From an uncultured Candidatus Saccharibacteria bacterium (lineage in GTDB: Bacteria > Patescibacteria > Saccharimonadia > Saccharimonadales > JAEWBQ01): a stretch of DNA of 64,000 bases. This document shows, one piece after another, positions 45,639-54,372 of the stretch. Where the stretch lies: the NCBI GenBank assembly GCA_946885745.1, contig CAMPGV010000001.1, positions 1-64,000 of the forward strand, written 5' to 3'. Each line of letters starts with the position of its first letter. The stretch's first letter is position 1. Position numbers and translations under genes: made by a program. The notes below the pieces were generated by a model, which saw only the letters and a list, made by a program, of their open reading frames with translations, was not told the DNA's origin and ran no database searches.

Positions 45639-46712
45639 TTAGTCTTCACGACTCGGCTTATCGAGCAGCAGCGGATCAACAGTAGACTCGCTCGCGGCAA
45701 TCTTCACAATATCCTTATCAACCTTAGCTAGCTCTTTGTGTGCTGCGTTATAGTGGTTGACCGTGGTACCGAGCGCATTACCCAGCTTTTGCATATAATC
45801 CTCAAAACGACCGATATGCTGACCAAGCTTGCCAACACGGACCTGGATATCTTTCGCTTGCTCTTCAATCTGCAGACTACGAAGCCCCTGTAGGACCGTT
45901 TGCAGATATGCCATAAAGCTCGTCGGGCTCACAATAATCACTCGTTTGTCGCGAAAAGCATATTCAATCAAATCTCGTGAACTACCACCCGTACCGACGT
46001 TATTAATTAAAAGATCATAGTAAAGAGACTCGCTCGGAATAAACATAAATGCAAAGTCCATCGTCTTCTCGCTAGTGCGGATATACTTGCTTGTTTCATC
46101 AATACGACCCTTGAGGTCAGCTTTCACGCGCAGCAAGTAGCGTTCACGCTCATCTTTATCAGCGGCTACAATCATGCGGTTGTAATTTTCAAGACTAAAC
46201 TTACTGTCGATCGACAACATCTGTCCCTTTTCAAGAAAAATCACCGCATCAACAATCTCTCCATCAGCAAACTTATACTGCATCTGGAACTGCCCTGGCG
46301 GCAATACATTCTCAAGCACACTCTGCAGATAGTATTCGCCAAAAACGCCGCGTTGTTTTGGATTTTGAAGCACATTTTGCAATGTCTTGAGCTCATCCGC
46401 CACGTCGACCACCCTGCGGTTAGTCTCGTCGAGCTTTGCTAGGCGCTGCGTCACGTCGGCCACAAGTTTGGCACTCTCACTGAGCTGCCGCTGGACAGAC
46501 GTCTGCACCGCCAAGTTACTGCGCTCAAGCTTGTCGCCCATCGTCTGCTGCAGACCAGCGATACTGCGCGACAGCTCAGTGACGTCGGCCTTCATAAGCT
46601 CCACGGCACTCGAGTTCTTAAGCTCACGTAATCGGCCGTTTAAGATAGCAATAACCGCTCCAAAACCAAGAATCACTACTATCAACACTATCGAGAGAAT
46701 TACTATATCCAT
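45639..46712 (-). CDS. rmuC: DNA recombination protein RmuC
   Basis: A restriction-endonuclease-like nuclease thought to limit recombination at DNA inversions. The 357-residue protein has an N-terminal membrane anchor, a coiled coil (about 25-115), and the core with DAVIFLEKGQMLSIDSKFSLENY (PD-x-Ek-like), AFMFIPSE and VIIVSPTSFMAYLQT. TATACT with an upstream TGn (46719-46724) lies 6 nt before the ATG. Confidence 0.94.
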   Translation of the reverse strand: MDIVILSIVLIVVILGFGAVIAILNGRLRELKNSSAVELMKADVTELSRSIAGLQQTMGDKLERSNLAVQTSVQRQLSESAKLVADVTQRLAKLDETNRRVVDVADELKTLQNVLQNPKQRGVFGEYYLQSVLENVLPPGQFQMQYKFADGEIVDAVIFLEKGQMLSIDSKFSLENYNRMIVAADKDERERYLLRVKADLKGRIDETSKYIRTSEKTMDFAFMFIPSESLYYDLLINNVGTGGSSRDLIEYAFRDKRVIIVSPTSFMAYLQTVLQGLRSLQIEEQAKDIQVRVGKLGQHIGRFEDYMQKLGNALGTTVNHYNAAHKELAKVDKDIVKIAASESTVDPLLLDKPSRED

Positions 46713-46718
46713 TCCCTC

Positions 46719-46724
46719 AGTATA
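46719..46724 (-). promoter_or_regulatory. Extended -10 box of rmuC, leaderless arrangement
   Basis: TGC-TATACT on the minus strand, 6 nt before ATG 46712. Confidence 0.55.
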
Positions 46725-46727
46725 GCA

Positions 46728-47216
46728 TTAGCTATTTAGCACAAAACGCACCAGCACAAGGACGATAATTGCGATAATCACCGCCCACAGCATCGAGCGA
46801 AGTCGCATCACCCAACTAAATAGCATATAGGCAACGCTAAAGAGTAACGCGCCTACAAATAGCGCCGTGTACCAAGGTTGCGTATCAAGAATATTAAACA
46901 CTCCCCATAGCGCCAAAGCAGCCGCTAACCCTACGAGCAATGGGCGGAAAATTTGCAATCGGACCAACCCCCATACTCCCAGACCAGTCGCAATTAGCAC
47001 ACCAGCAGTATAGCCATAATTACCCGACGCAGCACAGCCTTCGGCACCTGCATCACGACAGAATATAAATCTAAATAGCGCAACATCTAAAATCTGGCCC
47101 ACTACCCATGCCGCCGCTCCGACCCCAAGGCCAACAATACCAACCCATAGCAATTGACGATAGTTCATTGTCACCGCCGGCTCCACCCGTTCGATCAATT
47201 CACGTATCTTTACCAC
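46728..47216 (-). CDS. Multi-pass membrane protein of unknown function
   Basis: A 162-residue protein with about five membrane helices; two Cys (FCRDAGAEGC) lie in the first external loop and could form a disulfide. No family is recognised. The start is GTG 47216 with AGAGGAGA upstream. Confidence 0.7.
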   Translation of the reverse strand: MVKIRELIERVEPAVTMNYRQLLWVGIVGLGVGAAAWVVGQILDVALFRFIFCRDAGAEGCAASGNYGYTAGVLIATGLGVWGLVRLQIFRPLLVGLAAALALWGVFNILDTQPWYTALFVGALLFSVAYMLFSWVMRLRSMLWAVIIAIIVLVLVRFVLNS

Positions 47217-47255
47217 ATCTATCTCCTCTTAGATGGAGTAAGTATAGTCGATTTT

Positions 47256-47753
47256 TTATTTTTTGGCGATAGACTGGCGACGCAGTGGCATCCGATCAGC
47301 CTGCAAATACCAAACAATACCAGTGACTGCAACAACAATACCGCCGATTACATCAAGTGGCGTGTGTACGAGGGCGAGCACACGCCCAAGGCACGTGAGC
47401 AGCGTAAGACTAGCCAGGATGAGAGCAATCCTTTTTGCTCGCGTCTCAAACCATACGGCAAGTGTCAGAAAAGTGGCAAAGAGTGCATGGTCAGACGGAA
47501 AACCAGGGTTATTAAGATATGATGCTCCGGCTTCTAATCCTAGTAACTCAAAGGGTCGCTCGGTTGCAGGTTGATAGACCACGCCAAGTAATTTGGCAAT
47601 CAAAAAAGCCGTCAGTCCTGCCATCAGAACCCGGCTATATGCTTCAAATCGATAACCCTTAGGCACACGCAACAAGAGCGCGTAGCCCGCAAGCAGTACA
47701 ATTGGCAACATAGCGCCATCGGCGAGTATACGAACAAACGTTTCCATAACCAT
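47256..47753 (-). CDS. PAP2-family membrane phosphatase
   Basis: Removes phosphate from a lipid-linked substrate such as undecaprenyl pyrophosphate or phosphatidate. The three family motifs are visible in 165 residues: ERPF (65-68) in place of KxxxxxxRP, FPSDHAL (PSGH-like, 85-91) and GRVLALVHTPLDVIGG (123-138, with His130 and Asp134). Membrane helices surround them. TATACT lies 7 nt before the ATG. Confidence 0.88.
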   Translation of the reverse strand: MVMETFVRILADGAMLPIVLLAGYALLLRVPKGYRFEAYSRVLMAGLTAFLIAKLLGVVYQPATERPFELLGLEAGASYLNNPGFPSDHALFATFLTLAVWFETRAKRIALILASLTLLTCLGRVLALVHTPLDVIGGIVVAVTGIVWYLQADRMPLRRQSIAKK

Positions 47754-47760
47754 TATTTCA

Positions 47761-47766
47761 AGTATA
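47761..47766 (-). promoter_or_regulatory. -10 box of the PAP2 gene, leaderless arrangement
   Basis: TATACT on the minus strand, 7 nt before ATG 47753. Confidence 0.5.
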
Positions 47767-47788
47767 CTCGCCTAGACACCAGACGCAA

Positions 47789-48154
47789 CTAACCGATACG
47801 ACTGCTCCTTACTGCCACATACCGCTCAATCTTTTGAGACGTCCAGCCCCGACTGCGCAACTCATGCTTTAACTTGCCGAATAAGGCGAGCCGAAAGACG
47901 CGGTCATTTTTGAAGCCACGTCGGCGGATAATATCTTTAAAAGCCAGTCTCTTCTGCATTGCTCTAAATTCAAATGGATCAATACCGAGTACTTCGGCGC
48001 GCAGCTCACCCTTTCGATCGTGATGCTGCAAGATCCTATCGAATCTAGACTCTTGACGATTTTTACGACCAGGCATTTGGCTGAGTCCCGGCACAGCCGC
48101 CGCCACAGCGGTCACGATTAACAAAGATGTTAAGGTTTTTGTTGACATTCGCAT
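47789..48154 (-). CDS. Putative secreted/anchored basic protein
   Basis: A 121-residue unknown with an N-terminal signal-like segment (LTSLLIVTAVAAAVPGLS) and a strongly basic, helical remainder (RRRGFKNDRVFRLALFGKLKHELRSRGW). GGGGGC lies upstream of the ATG. No family is recognised. Confidence 0.65.
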   Translation of the reverse strand: MRMSTKTLTSLLIVTAVAAAVPGLSQMPGRKNRQESRFDRILQHHDRKGELRAEVLGIDPFEFRAMQKRLAFKDIIRRRGFKNDRVFRLALFGKLKHELRSRGWTSQKIERYVAVRSSRIG

Positions 48155-48256
48155 TGCTTAGCCCCCTTATAAGCATTAACTTCTTGCTTATGTTTTCACT
48201 ATACAACGTGAAAATACGTGAAAAATAAGTGTTTTTTGCAACGTGAAATTAATAGC

Positions 48257-48931
48257 TTAGCTAAGACCGATCGCTCGAGCCACAACAAGGACTACAATAA
48301 TCAACGATACCAGAGCCTGTATCATCATCAGCAATTTAGCCCGGTGTGACACTGGGATGGTATCTGCCGAGGCAAAGTTCGTAACATTGGTTGTCGACAA
48401 ATAAAGATAGTCCATAAACCCCGGTCGCCAAGTATCGTCCGCTAATTTGCTGTGAATCATCTGCGGAAACAGAAAGTCACGTCTGCGAACCGAGGCAATT
48501 CGATGATCAGGCCCGCTGCCGTCCATCTCCCAGTACAATAATGCAAACATAAAAATATTTGTTATATAGATCGTTAACCCACTTTTCAGTAAATCTTGCC
48601 CACTCAGGTGGTCGCCGTGACCAAAGAGAAACGCCTGAACCAAAAAGATCAATGAAAAGATGTTAATCACTGCAATTATTGCAATCAACAACATCATCAA
48701 GCTTCGTCGTATGCGCGAAATTCTACCATAGCCCCCACTCGTAACTACCGCCAGTGCCGCCATTAGCGCAAGCTCAAGCCCTATCACGACAAGCTTGTTA
48801 TATGGCAGAAATGAGTCGTCTGTAAAATACTGCATGATGGCAACAAACAACACGCCAAGCTGAAGCTGCCAGATCGGGTCGTGAGTCTTTTGAAAAACTT
48901 TTTTCATTCGTCCGCGCGTCCTAGTTGTCAT
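48257..48931 (-). CDS. Membrane protein with ion-channel-like pore region
   Basis: A 224-residue protein with about five membrane helices. The C-terminal part (MDYLYLSTTNVTNFASADTIP, then LLMMIQALVSLIIVVLVVARAI) has the spacing of a two-helix potassium-channel pore, but the TVGYGD filter is replaced by TNFASAD. It could be a degenerate Ion_trans_2 or DUF1345-like protein. TATAAT with TGn lies 8 nt before the ATG. Confidence 0.6.
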   Translation of the reverse strand: MTTRTRGRMKKVFQKTHDPIWQLQLGVLFVAIMQYFTDDSFLPYNKLVVIGLELALMAALAVVTSGGYGRISRIRRSLMMLLIAIIAVINIFSLIFLVQAFLFGHGDHLSGQDLLKSGLTIYITNIFMFALLYWEMDGSGPDHRIASVRRRDFLFPQMIHSKLADDTWRPGFMDYLYLSTTNVTNFASADTIPVSHRAKLLMMIQALVSLIIVVLVVARAIGLS

Positions 48932-48939
48932 GTTCGTTG

Positions 48940-48945
48940 ATTATA
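48940..48945 (-). promoter_or_regulatory. Extended -10 box, leaderless arrangement
   Basis: TGC-TATAAT on the minus strand, 8 nt before ATG 48931. Confidence 0.5.
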
Positions 48946-48985
48946 GCATATACGATATACCCCTATTATCGGCTGCGTCCCCACA

Positions 48986-49018
48986 AATAATCGAACCGAT
49001 TTGCTCGGTTCGATTATT
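48986..49018. repeat. Perfect 14-bp inverted repeat
   Basis: AATAATCGAACCGA (48986-48999) and its exact complement (49005-49018), loop TTTGC. It stands about 115 bases past the stop of the gene at 49132 and 40 bases before the promoter of the gene at 48931. It may be a terminator or operator. A second, weaker fold (CTATC/GATAG) lies near 49085. Confidence 0.75.
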
Positions 49019-49131
49019 GCATTGCACACGACTCATATTGGCCGTACTGTTACATTATGTTTGTATTGCCAGCTGATGTTGCACTATCGTTACTAGATAG
49101 CGCAGTGCGTCCACACCCAAATCAGCACTCA

Positions 49132-49470
49132 TTACCTATAGTATGAACCAAGGTAAGCGCCGTCACGCTCACGTACGAGGCTGTTGCAGCCGTCGACAAA
49201 GATGACAATGATAATCACGTCATTATCACGATTGCGGTAACGGTTTTCTCCAACGATACCCCTACCTGGATGGTGACGCCGAGCTACTTCATGTGCTCGC
49301 CAACTTGAACCGTATCCATTGTTGTCGTGGCGGTTATTATTGTGATGTCGCCAGTTATTGTCGTTATGATAGCTGTGTGCGCTTACACCAAGAGGCAGCA
49401 CAGACAAGCTCATTACGCCCGCCATTAATGTTGCCGTCGTAAGCTTTCTTATATTCCCCAATCTCCTCAT
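49132..49470 (-). CDS. Secreted His/Asn-rich protein of unknown function
   Basis: A 112-residue protein with a clear signal peptide (TTATLMAGVMSLSVLPLGVSA, cut near residue 31) and a mature part rich in His, Asn and Arg (HSYHNDNNWRHHNNNRHDNN), then DNDVIIIVIFVDGCNSL with a single Cys. The His-rich stretch could bind metal. AAGGAGGGTGT precedes the ATG. Confidence 0.75.
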   Translation of the reverse strand: MRRLGNIRKLTTATLMAGVMSLSVLPLGVSAHSYHNDNNWRHHNNNRHDNNGYGSSWRAHEVARRHHPGRGIVGENRYRNRDNDVIIIVIFVDGCNSLVRERDGAYLGSYYR

Positions 49471-49618
49471 ACACCCTCCTTGCTTTTATGACTCTCTTTG
49501 CGTCTGCTTCCTCACTTTCCTACACCCCTCCTTTCGCCTTACCCTTCAATAATAAAATTGGATACACCGATTTTCTGCGAGATACCTCACGCACACAGCA
49601 CATCAACATGTATTTGTT

Positions 49619-49659
49619 TAAGCAGCAATTACCTGTCTATGTATTTTTATTGCTGCTTA
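49619..49659. repeat. 11-bp inverted repeat in the divergent gap
   Basis: TAAGCAGCAAT (49619-49629) and ATTGCTGCTTA (49649-49659), 19-nt loop. It lies in the 259-base gap between the secreted protein gene and the exonuclease gene, which otherwise shows only a pyrimidine-rich stretch. It may be an operator or leader fold. Confidence 0.6.
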
Positions 49660-49729
49660 GTGTCGCAAATTCCTAGTAGCTAAATTTGATATAATTAGTA
49701 TAGTAACCATAAACAGCGAGGCAACCGTC

Positions 49730-51151
49730 ATTCTTAAACAACCACTAGTGTTCGTAGATGTCGAAACGACTGGCATGAGTCCGCAGCGCGACCGTGTCAT
49801 CGAAGTGGCCGCCATACGGGTGGAAGATAATCAGATTGTCGATTCTATTAGTACCCTTCTGGATCCTGGGGTTTCTATTCCTTATAACATTACGCAGATC
49901 ACAGGCATAGCCAATGGTGACATTGCAGGGAAACCAACATTCGACGACATCGCCGACCAGCTCCAACAATTATGTGAAGGAGCAATTTTTGTTGCCCATA
50001 ACGTACGCTTTGACTATTCATTTTTACGCCAAGAATTCAAACATGTCGGCATAGATTTTGCACCCAAGCAGGTTTGCACGGTCAAGCTGTCGCGCTCTCT
50101 CTATCCGCACATGCCCCGACATCGCCTTAGTGATGTAATTAGTTATCATAATTTTACATTCATAAATCGCCACCGCGCCTACGATGATGCTCTCGTGTTA
50201 GTGCAATTTTGGCAAAAACTTCAAGCCGACCATACAATCGATATTGTCGAAGAAGCCCTCAAGTCCCAGATGTCTCGTCCCAGTATCCCGCGTCATCTTG
50301 ATAGTAAAGTCATCCAGTCGCTACCCAGCGGACCAGGTGTCTATATTTTTGAAGACAATGATGGCGCACCGCTTTATATTGGCAAAAGTATCAATATAAA
50401 GAAGCGAGTGTTGAGCCATTTCACCGCTGATACCCGTGAAAGTAAAGAGTTTAAAATCTCCCAAAATATCCATCACATAAAGCACATCTCTACTACCGGC
50501 GAGCTGTCTGCGCTACTGCTTGAATCAAGCTTAATCAAACAGCACATGCCCGTCTACAATCGCCGTCTACGCAGACTCCGCTCTCTTGCTGTCACGCTGA
50601 AACACACTGATACCCATGGCTACATAAATCTCTCGCTCGGCGACCTTACCATGGCGGAAGTACCCGATTATCATAATATTGTCGCTATGCACCCACGGCG
50701 CATGGCGGCTAAAAACTCTCTTCTGTCGGCTGTTAAAACATTCGACCTTTGTCCTAAGTTATGTGGCCTCGAGAAAGCAAAAGGCGCCTGCTTTTCTTAC
50801 CAGCTAGGCAAATGTCGCGGCGCCTGTGTCGGCGACGAAGCGAGTGAAGACTACAATCAGCGCCTACTAAATGCGTTTAGCGGACGAGGAATTGACGACT
50901 GGCCACACCAAGGTCCGGTACTCATCATCGAACATAGCGATACCGATGATAGCCAGACAGGCTTTGTTGTCAACAACTGGATTATTGAGGGCACCGTGAA
51001 CGTCGAAGCCGACAATACGCCGACTTATACACCCTATAGCCAAGACTTTGATCTCGATGCCTATACAATTTTGCGGTCTTACCTCCTTCGCCACCCAGAG
51101 CGCGTCACAATTCGCACCTATCACGGCGAATTTGAAGAGCCGTACTTATAG
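49730..51151 (+). CDS. DEDD exonuclease fused to a GIY-YIG nuclease domain (UvrC/Cho-like)
   Basis: A DNA-repair nuclease combining a DnaQ-like 3'-5' exonuclease (FVDVETTG; AHNVRFDYSFL; HRAYDDA, the DEDDh residues) with a GIY-YIG domain (GPGVYIFEDNDGAPLYIGKSINIKKRV) and a four-Cys cluster (CPKLCGL...CFSYQLGKCRGACVG) as in Cho. The same fusion is known in actinobacteria. GTG 49748 lacks a ribosome site and cuts the first strand of the fold; an ATT at 49730 has GAGG 8 nt upstream and adds ILKQPL, so I start there with caution. Confidence 0.88.
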   Translation: MLKQPLVFVDVETTGMSPQRDRVIEVAAIRVEDNQIVDSISTLLDPGVSIPYNITQITGIANGDIAGKPTFDDIADQLQQLCEGAIFVAHNVRFDYSFLRQEFKHVGIDFAPKQVCTVKLSRSLYPHMPRHRLSDVISYHNFTFINRHRAYDDALVLVQFWQKLQADHTIDIVEEALKSQMSRPSIPRHLDSKVIQSLPSGPGVYIFEDNDGAPLYIGKSINIKKRVLSHFTADTRESKEFKISQNIHHIKHISTTGELSALLLESSLIKQHMPVYNRRLRRLRSLAVTLKHTDTHGYINLSLGDLTMAEVPDYHNIVAMHPRRMAAKNSLLSAVKTFDLCPKLCGLEKAKGACFSYQLGKCRGACVGDEASEDYNQRLLNAFSGRGIDDWPHQGPVLIIEHSDTDDSQTGFVVNNWIIEGTVNVEADNTPTYTPYSQDFDLDAYTILRSYLLRHPERVTIRTYHGEFEEPYL

Positions 51152-51181
51152 GCGCCTGCTGTATAATAAGACTAACTCCAT

Positions 51182-51916
51182 ATGAAACGTCTCGCTCATT
51201 ACTCTCAGTATTTTCTTCGAAGCCCACGGCTCATCAAAGAGCTCATCGGGCACTCCACTGTCACTAAGCATGACTTTGTGCTCGATATTGGCGCCGGCAG
51301 TGGCGTCATATCGTCAGTCCTGGCTGAGCGATGCGCTAAGGTGCTAGCCATTGAATACGAGCCACGTATGGCCAACAAGCTTCGCACCAATTTGTCTCGA
51401 CACTCTAATGTCACTGTTTTTGAAGGTGACTTCCTCACAATGGACTTGCCCCAGGGGCCTTATAAAGTCTTTGCCAATATTCCCTTCCACCTAAGCTCAC
51501 CCATCCTTCGCAAGCTCACCCAAGCCGCCACTCCCCCAGATGCAATCTACCTTGTAGTTCAAAAGCAGTTCGCCAATAAGCTCCTCCCCGACTCCGATCG
51601 CTTCACAGGGCAGCTCGGCATGATGGTTGGACCTAGATTTGCCGTTCGTATTCGCAAACGGCTCCAGCGCACCGACTTCTGGCCGCACCCAAACGTCGAC
51701 ACCGTACTAGTAGAGCTGCTCCGTCGCGACACGCCTCTTATTGCATCGGCCGCAATGCCCGCCTATCGTCACTTTATCGAGGACTGCTTCTCCGATCCAA
51801 AGATTTTCGCCAAAATGCCACAACATAAGGTCAACCTCCCGGCCGACATAAAGCCTTCTCAAATGAAACTCACCCAATGGGTGGACCTGTTTAACGTACA
51901 ACAAAAGTATCGCTAA
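51182..51916 (+). CDS. rRNA adenine N6-methyltransferase (Erm/KsgA family)
   Basis: A SAM-dependent methylase of the KsgA/Erm family. The 244-residue protein has SQYFLRSPRLI (QNFL-like), motif I VLDIGAGSG (33-41), acidic motif II EYEP, and the catalytic NIPF (99-102). NIPF with the early NFL-like box fits Erm-type 23S rRNA methylases as well as divergent KsgA. TATAAT lies about 14 nt before the ATG with no Shine-Dalgarno. It is close behind the exonuclease gene. Confidence 0.85.
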   Translation: MKRLAHYSQYFLRSPRLIKELIGHSTVTKHDFVLDIGAGSGVISSVLAERCAKVLAIEYEPRMANKLRTNLSRHSNVTVFEGDFLTMDLPQGPYKVFANIPFHLSSPILRKLTQAATPPDAIYLVVQKQFANKLLPDSDRFTGQLGMMVGPRFAVRIRKRLQRTDFWPHPNVDTVLVELLRRDTPLIASAAMPAYRHFIEDCFSDPKIFAKMPQHKVNLPADIKPSQMKLTQWVDLFNVQQKYR

Positions 51917-51948
51917 TATAGCATTAGACGCTCTATGGCATCCGCTGT

Positions 51949-51968
51949 TGTGTGATAAATGTCACACA
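51949..51968 (+). promoter_or_regulatory. CRP-like palindromic operator
   Basis: TGTGTGA (51949-51955), 6 bases, TCACACA (51962-51968): a perfect palindrome containing TGTGA-N6-TCACA, the CRP/FNR-superfamily consensus. Another TGTGA half-site is at 51974-51978, and a 6-bp hairpin (GTAGAG/CTCTAC) at 51987-52002. It lies about 105 bases before the GT2-chitinase operon. No CRP-like gene is in the window. Confidence 0.6.
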
Positions 51969-52074
51969 TAAAATGTGATTGCTCTCGTAGAGGCCACTCT
52001 ACCTCTTACGCTATGGTCAACGTTAAGCACTTAGTCGGCGCATACGTTTCGCGCTGGAATCAAACGAGGAAGCC

Positions 52075-54372
52075 ATGAAAAGCCGCAAGACGATAGTACC
52101 TAGCATCAGAAGGCGACAATGGGGTGCAGAGCGACGCACGACCCCGCTGTCAATGGTGCACGACATACCCTCGACTCATAAAATCGCACTCAGTCGATTA
52201 GCGATTGTTCTTACTATCGTCTTCTGGGTGGCCTATGTTGTGTCGACGGTCATTCGACAACTCTTTGACGGCCCTCAAAGTTTTCAATTTACTATGCACA
52301 CTATCGGCTACCTAATAGTTGTAACCTTCCTCACCTTTTCAGCCCTTATGTATCTCGTGGCACGCCAAGGAGCACTGCAGCGCTTCAGCCGACATGTTCG
52401 CGTTCCTCGTGCTGAACTCGATCGTCACTTTACAGACAATCAAGCACCTATTACGGTTCTCGTGCCTTCATATAGCGAAGAGCCCCAAGTCATACGAAAG
52501 ACTCTGCTATCTGCCGCACTTCAAGAATATCCCAACCTGCGCATTGTATTGCTACTCGATGACAACCCTTACCCAACCAGCCCCGACGCAGCAAGCCGAC
52601 TTGATGCAACCAGAAACATTGGCAGCGACATCATGAAACTGCTCTCAGGTCCTCATAGACGCTTCGCAACTGCATCTGAAGCTTTTGAACAGCAGTATCC
52701 AAACGCCACACATGCCCCCCTAAAAGCTACCAGAGAATTAGCAACACACTACAGCTGGGCTGCGAACTGGCTAAATAAACTTGCCGATAAAGAGGACGTT
52801 GAAGACCACGTGGATCTCTTCTTTACCGAGCAAGTCCTGCAAAATCTCGCCAAAGAGTTACACCTCATGAAAGACGCTCTTATTGCTTCATGCGATGAAA
52901 ACACCCCTCTCACAACAGATCGCATACGCCAACTATACCGCCGCCTCGTATGGACCTTCAGTGCCGAGTTAGAAGTTTTTGAAAGAAAAAAATTTACATC
53001 GCTGTCGCATGAAGCCAACAAGGCAATGAATCTTAACTCGTATATTGGACTAATGGGTGGTACATATCGTAGCGAACAAACACCAGACGGCGCAGTCCTC
53101 GTGCCGACTATAAGAGGAAAAAAAGGTGACATCACCATACCCGATAGCGAATTTCTGCTAACACTCGATGCCGATTCTATCCTACTCCGCGAATACTGCC
53201 TGCGTCTCGTTTATTTCCTACAGCAACCCGACAACGCCAAGGTTGCCGTCACCCAGACACCTTATTCATCTTTCCGGGGAGCGGCGACACGCATTGAGCG
53301 ACTTGCTGGCGCTACAACCGACATCCAGCACATCCTTCATCAAGGCATGAGTCACTACGGCGCTACCTTCTGGGTTGGTGCCAATGCCGTCATCCGCAAA
53401 CGCGCTCTCGATGATATTGTCGAAATGGAGTGGAGTGGCGGTTTTGAGGTTCGTCGCTTCATTCAGGACCGCACAGTTATTGAAGATACCGAATCTAGCG
53501 TTGACCTTACTCTTCACGGATGGACACTTGTTAACTACCCGGAGCGCCTCAGCTACAGTGCCACTCCTCCCGACTTCGGTTCACTTATCGTTCAGCGACG
53601 ACGCTGGGCTAATGGCGGGCTACTTATTCTGCCGAAACTTCTTGAGCAGACGCGGGAGCGAAAAAGACGGAATGAGTTTGTATCTCCTACAGAGTTACTG
53701 CTCCGTCTCAACTATATGGCATCTATTGCCTGGGCAAGCTTCGGTTTGATATTTCTGCTTGCCTACCCATATGACAGCCGGCTTCTTAGCCCATTTGTTC
53801 TGCTTGCTGCGCTCCCGTATTTCCTCGCTATGGCCAGCGACCTCAAGTATTGCGGCTATAAACGTAGTGACATTTTCCGCATCTACGGCTTCAACCTCAT
53901 CCTTATGCCAGTCAATCTAGCTGGTGTCCTAAAATCACTTCAGCAAGCGCTCACTGCCAAGAAAATTCCGTTTGCTCGTACTCCAAAAGTCAAAAACCGA
54001 ACCATCGCACCTATGCTCTATGTTATCGCTCCGCTACTAATTGTCGGGTTCTCGGTGTTTACACTGTGGCGCGACGCAGTAGTGGGCAACTGGGGCAATG
54101 CCGCATTTGCTGGGTTCAATGCTTTTGTCGCAGCATGGGCAATACTAGCCTATATCGGCATCGGCAATACACTAATCGACATATGGCATGGCCTTACTGA
54201 CTGGATGTACGTAGACTCACCTCGCACCTCCAGTACCCCTACCGCATCACAAGCGCCAGCCCTTGACTGGCAGGCAATCCTTTACCATGGCGATGCACAG
54301 GGTCATGTGCCGCTCGCTATGCGCAATAGTATGACAGCGCCAACAAACCGCGCCAAGGAGGAGGTCGTCTAA
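52075..54372 (+). CDS. Membrane glycosyltransferase, family 2 (processive synthase-like)
   Basis: Polymerises or transfers a sugar at the membrane. The 765-residue protein has two N-terminal membrane helices, ITVLVPSYSEEP, DD (162-163), the metal DAD (365-367), an ED box (470-471) and QRRRW (507-511), the D,D,D,QxxRW pattern of cellulose, chitin or hyaluronan synthases, then C-terminal membrane helices. About 180 extra residues, mostly helical, lie between the first Asp pair and DAD. ACGAGGAAG precedes the ATG. It is coupled to the next gene by TAATG. Confidence 0.92.
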   Translation: MKSRKTIVPSIRRRQWGAERRTTPLSMVHDIPSTHKIALSRLAIVLTIVFWVAYVVSTVIRQLFDGPQSFQFTMHTIGYLIVVTFLTFSALMYLVARQGALQRFSRHVRVPRAELDRHFTDNQAPITVLVPSYSEEPQVIRKTLLSAALQEYPNLRIVLLLDDNPYPTSPDAASRLDATRNIGSDIMKLLSGPHRRFATASEAFEQQYPNATHAPLKATRELATHYSWAANWLNKLADKEDVEDHVDLFFTEQVLQNLAKELHLMKDALIASCDENTPLTTDRIRQLYRRLVWTFSAELEVFERKKFTSLSHEANKAMNLNSYIGLMGGTYRSEQTPDGAVLVPTIRGKKGDITIPDSEFLLTLDADSILLREYCLRLVYFLQQPDNAKVAVTQTPYSSFRGAATRIERLAGATTDIQHILHQGMSHYGATFWVGANAVIRKRALDDIVEMEWSGGFEVRRFIQDRTVIEDTESSVDLTLHGWTLVNYPERLSYSATPPDFGSLIVQRRRWANGGLLILPKLLEQTRERKRRNEFVSPTELLLRLNYMASIAWASFGLIFLLAYPYDSRLLSPFVLLAALPYFLAMASDLKYCGYKRSDIFRIYGFNLILMPVNLAGVLKSLQQALTAKKIPFARTPKVKNRTIAPMLYVIAPLLIVGFSVFTLWRDAVVGNWGNAAFAGFNAFVAAWAILAYIGIGNTLIDIWHGLTDWMYVDSPRTSSTPTASQAPALDWQAILYHGDAQGHVPLAMRNSMTAPTNRAKEEVV

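Noticed and set aside
49488..49683. Short plus-strand frames in the gap before the exonuclease gene
   Set aside because: They lack a ribosome site, overlap the promoter side of the secreted protein gene, and have low-complexity composition from a pyrimidine-rich stretch.
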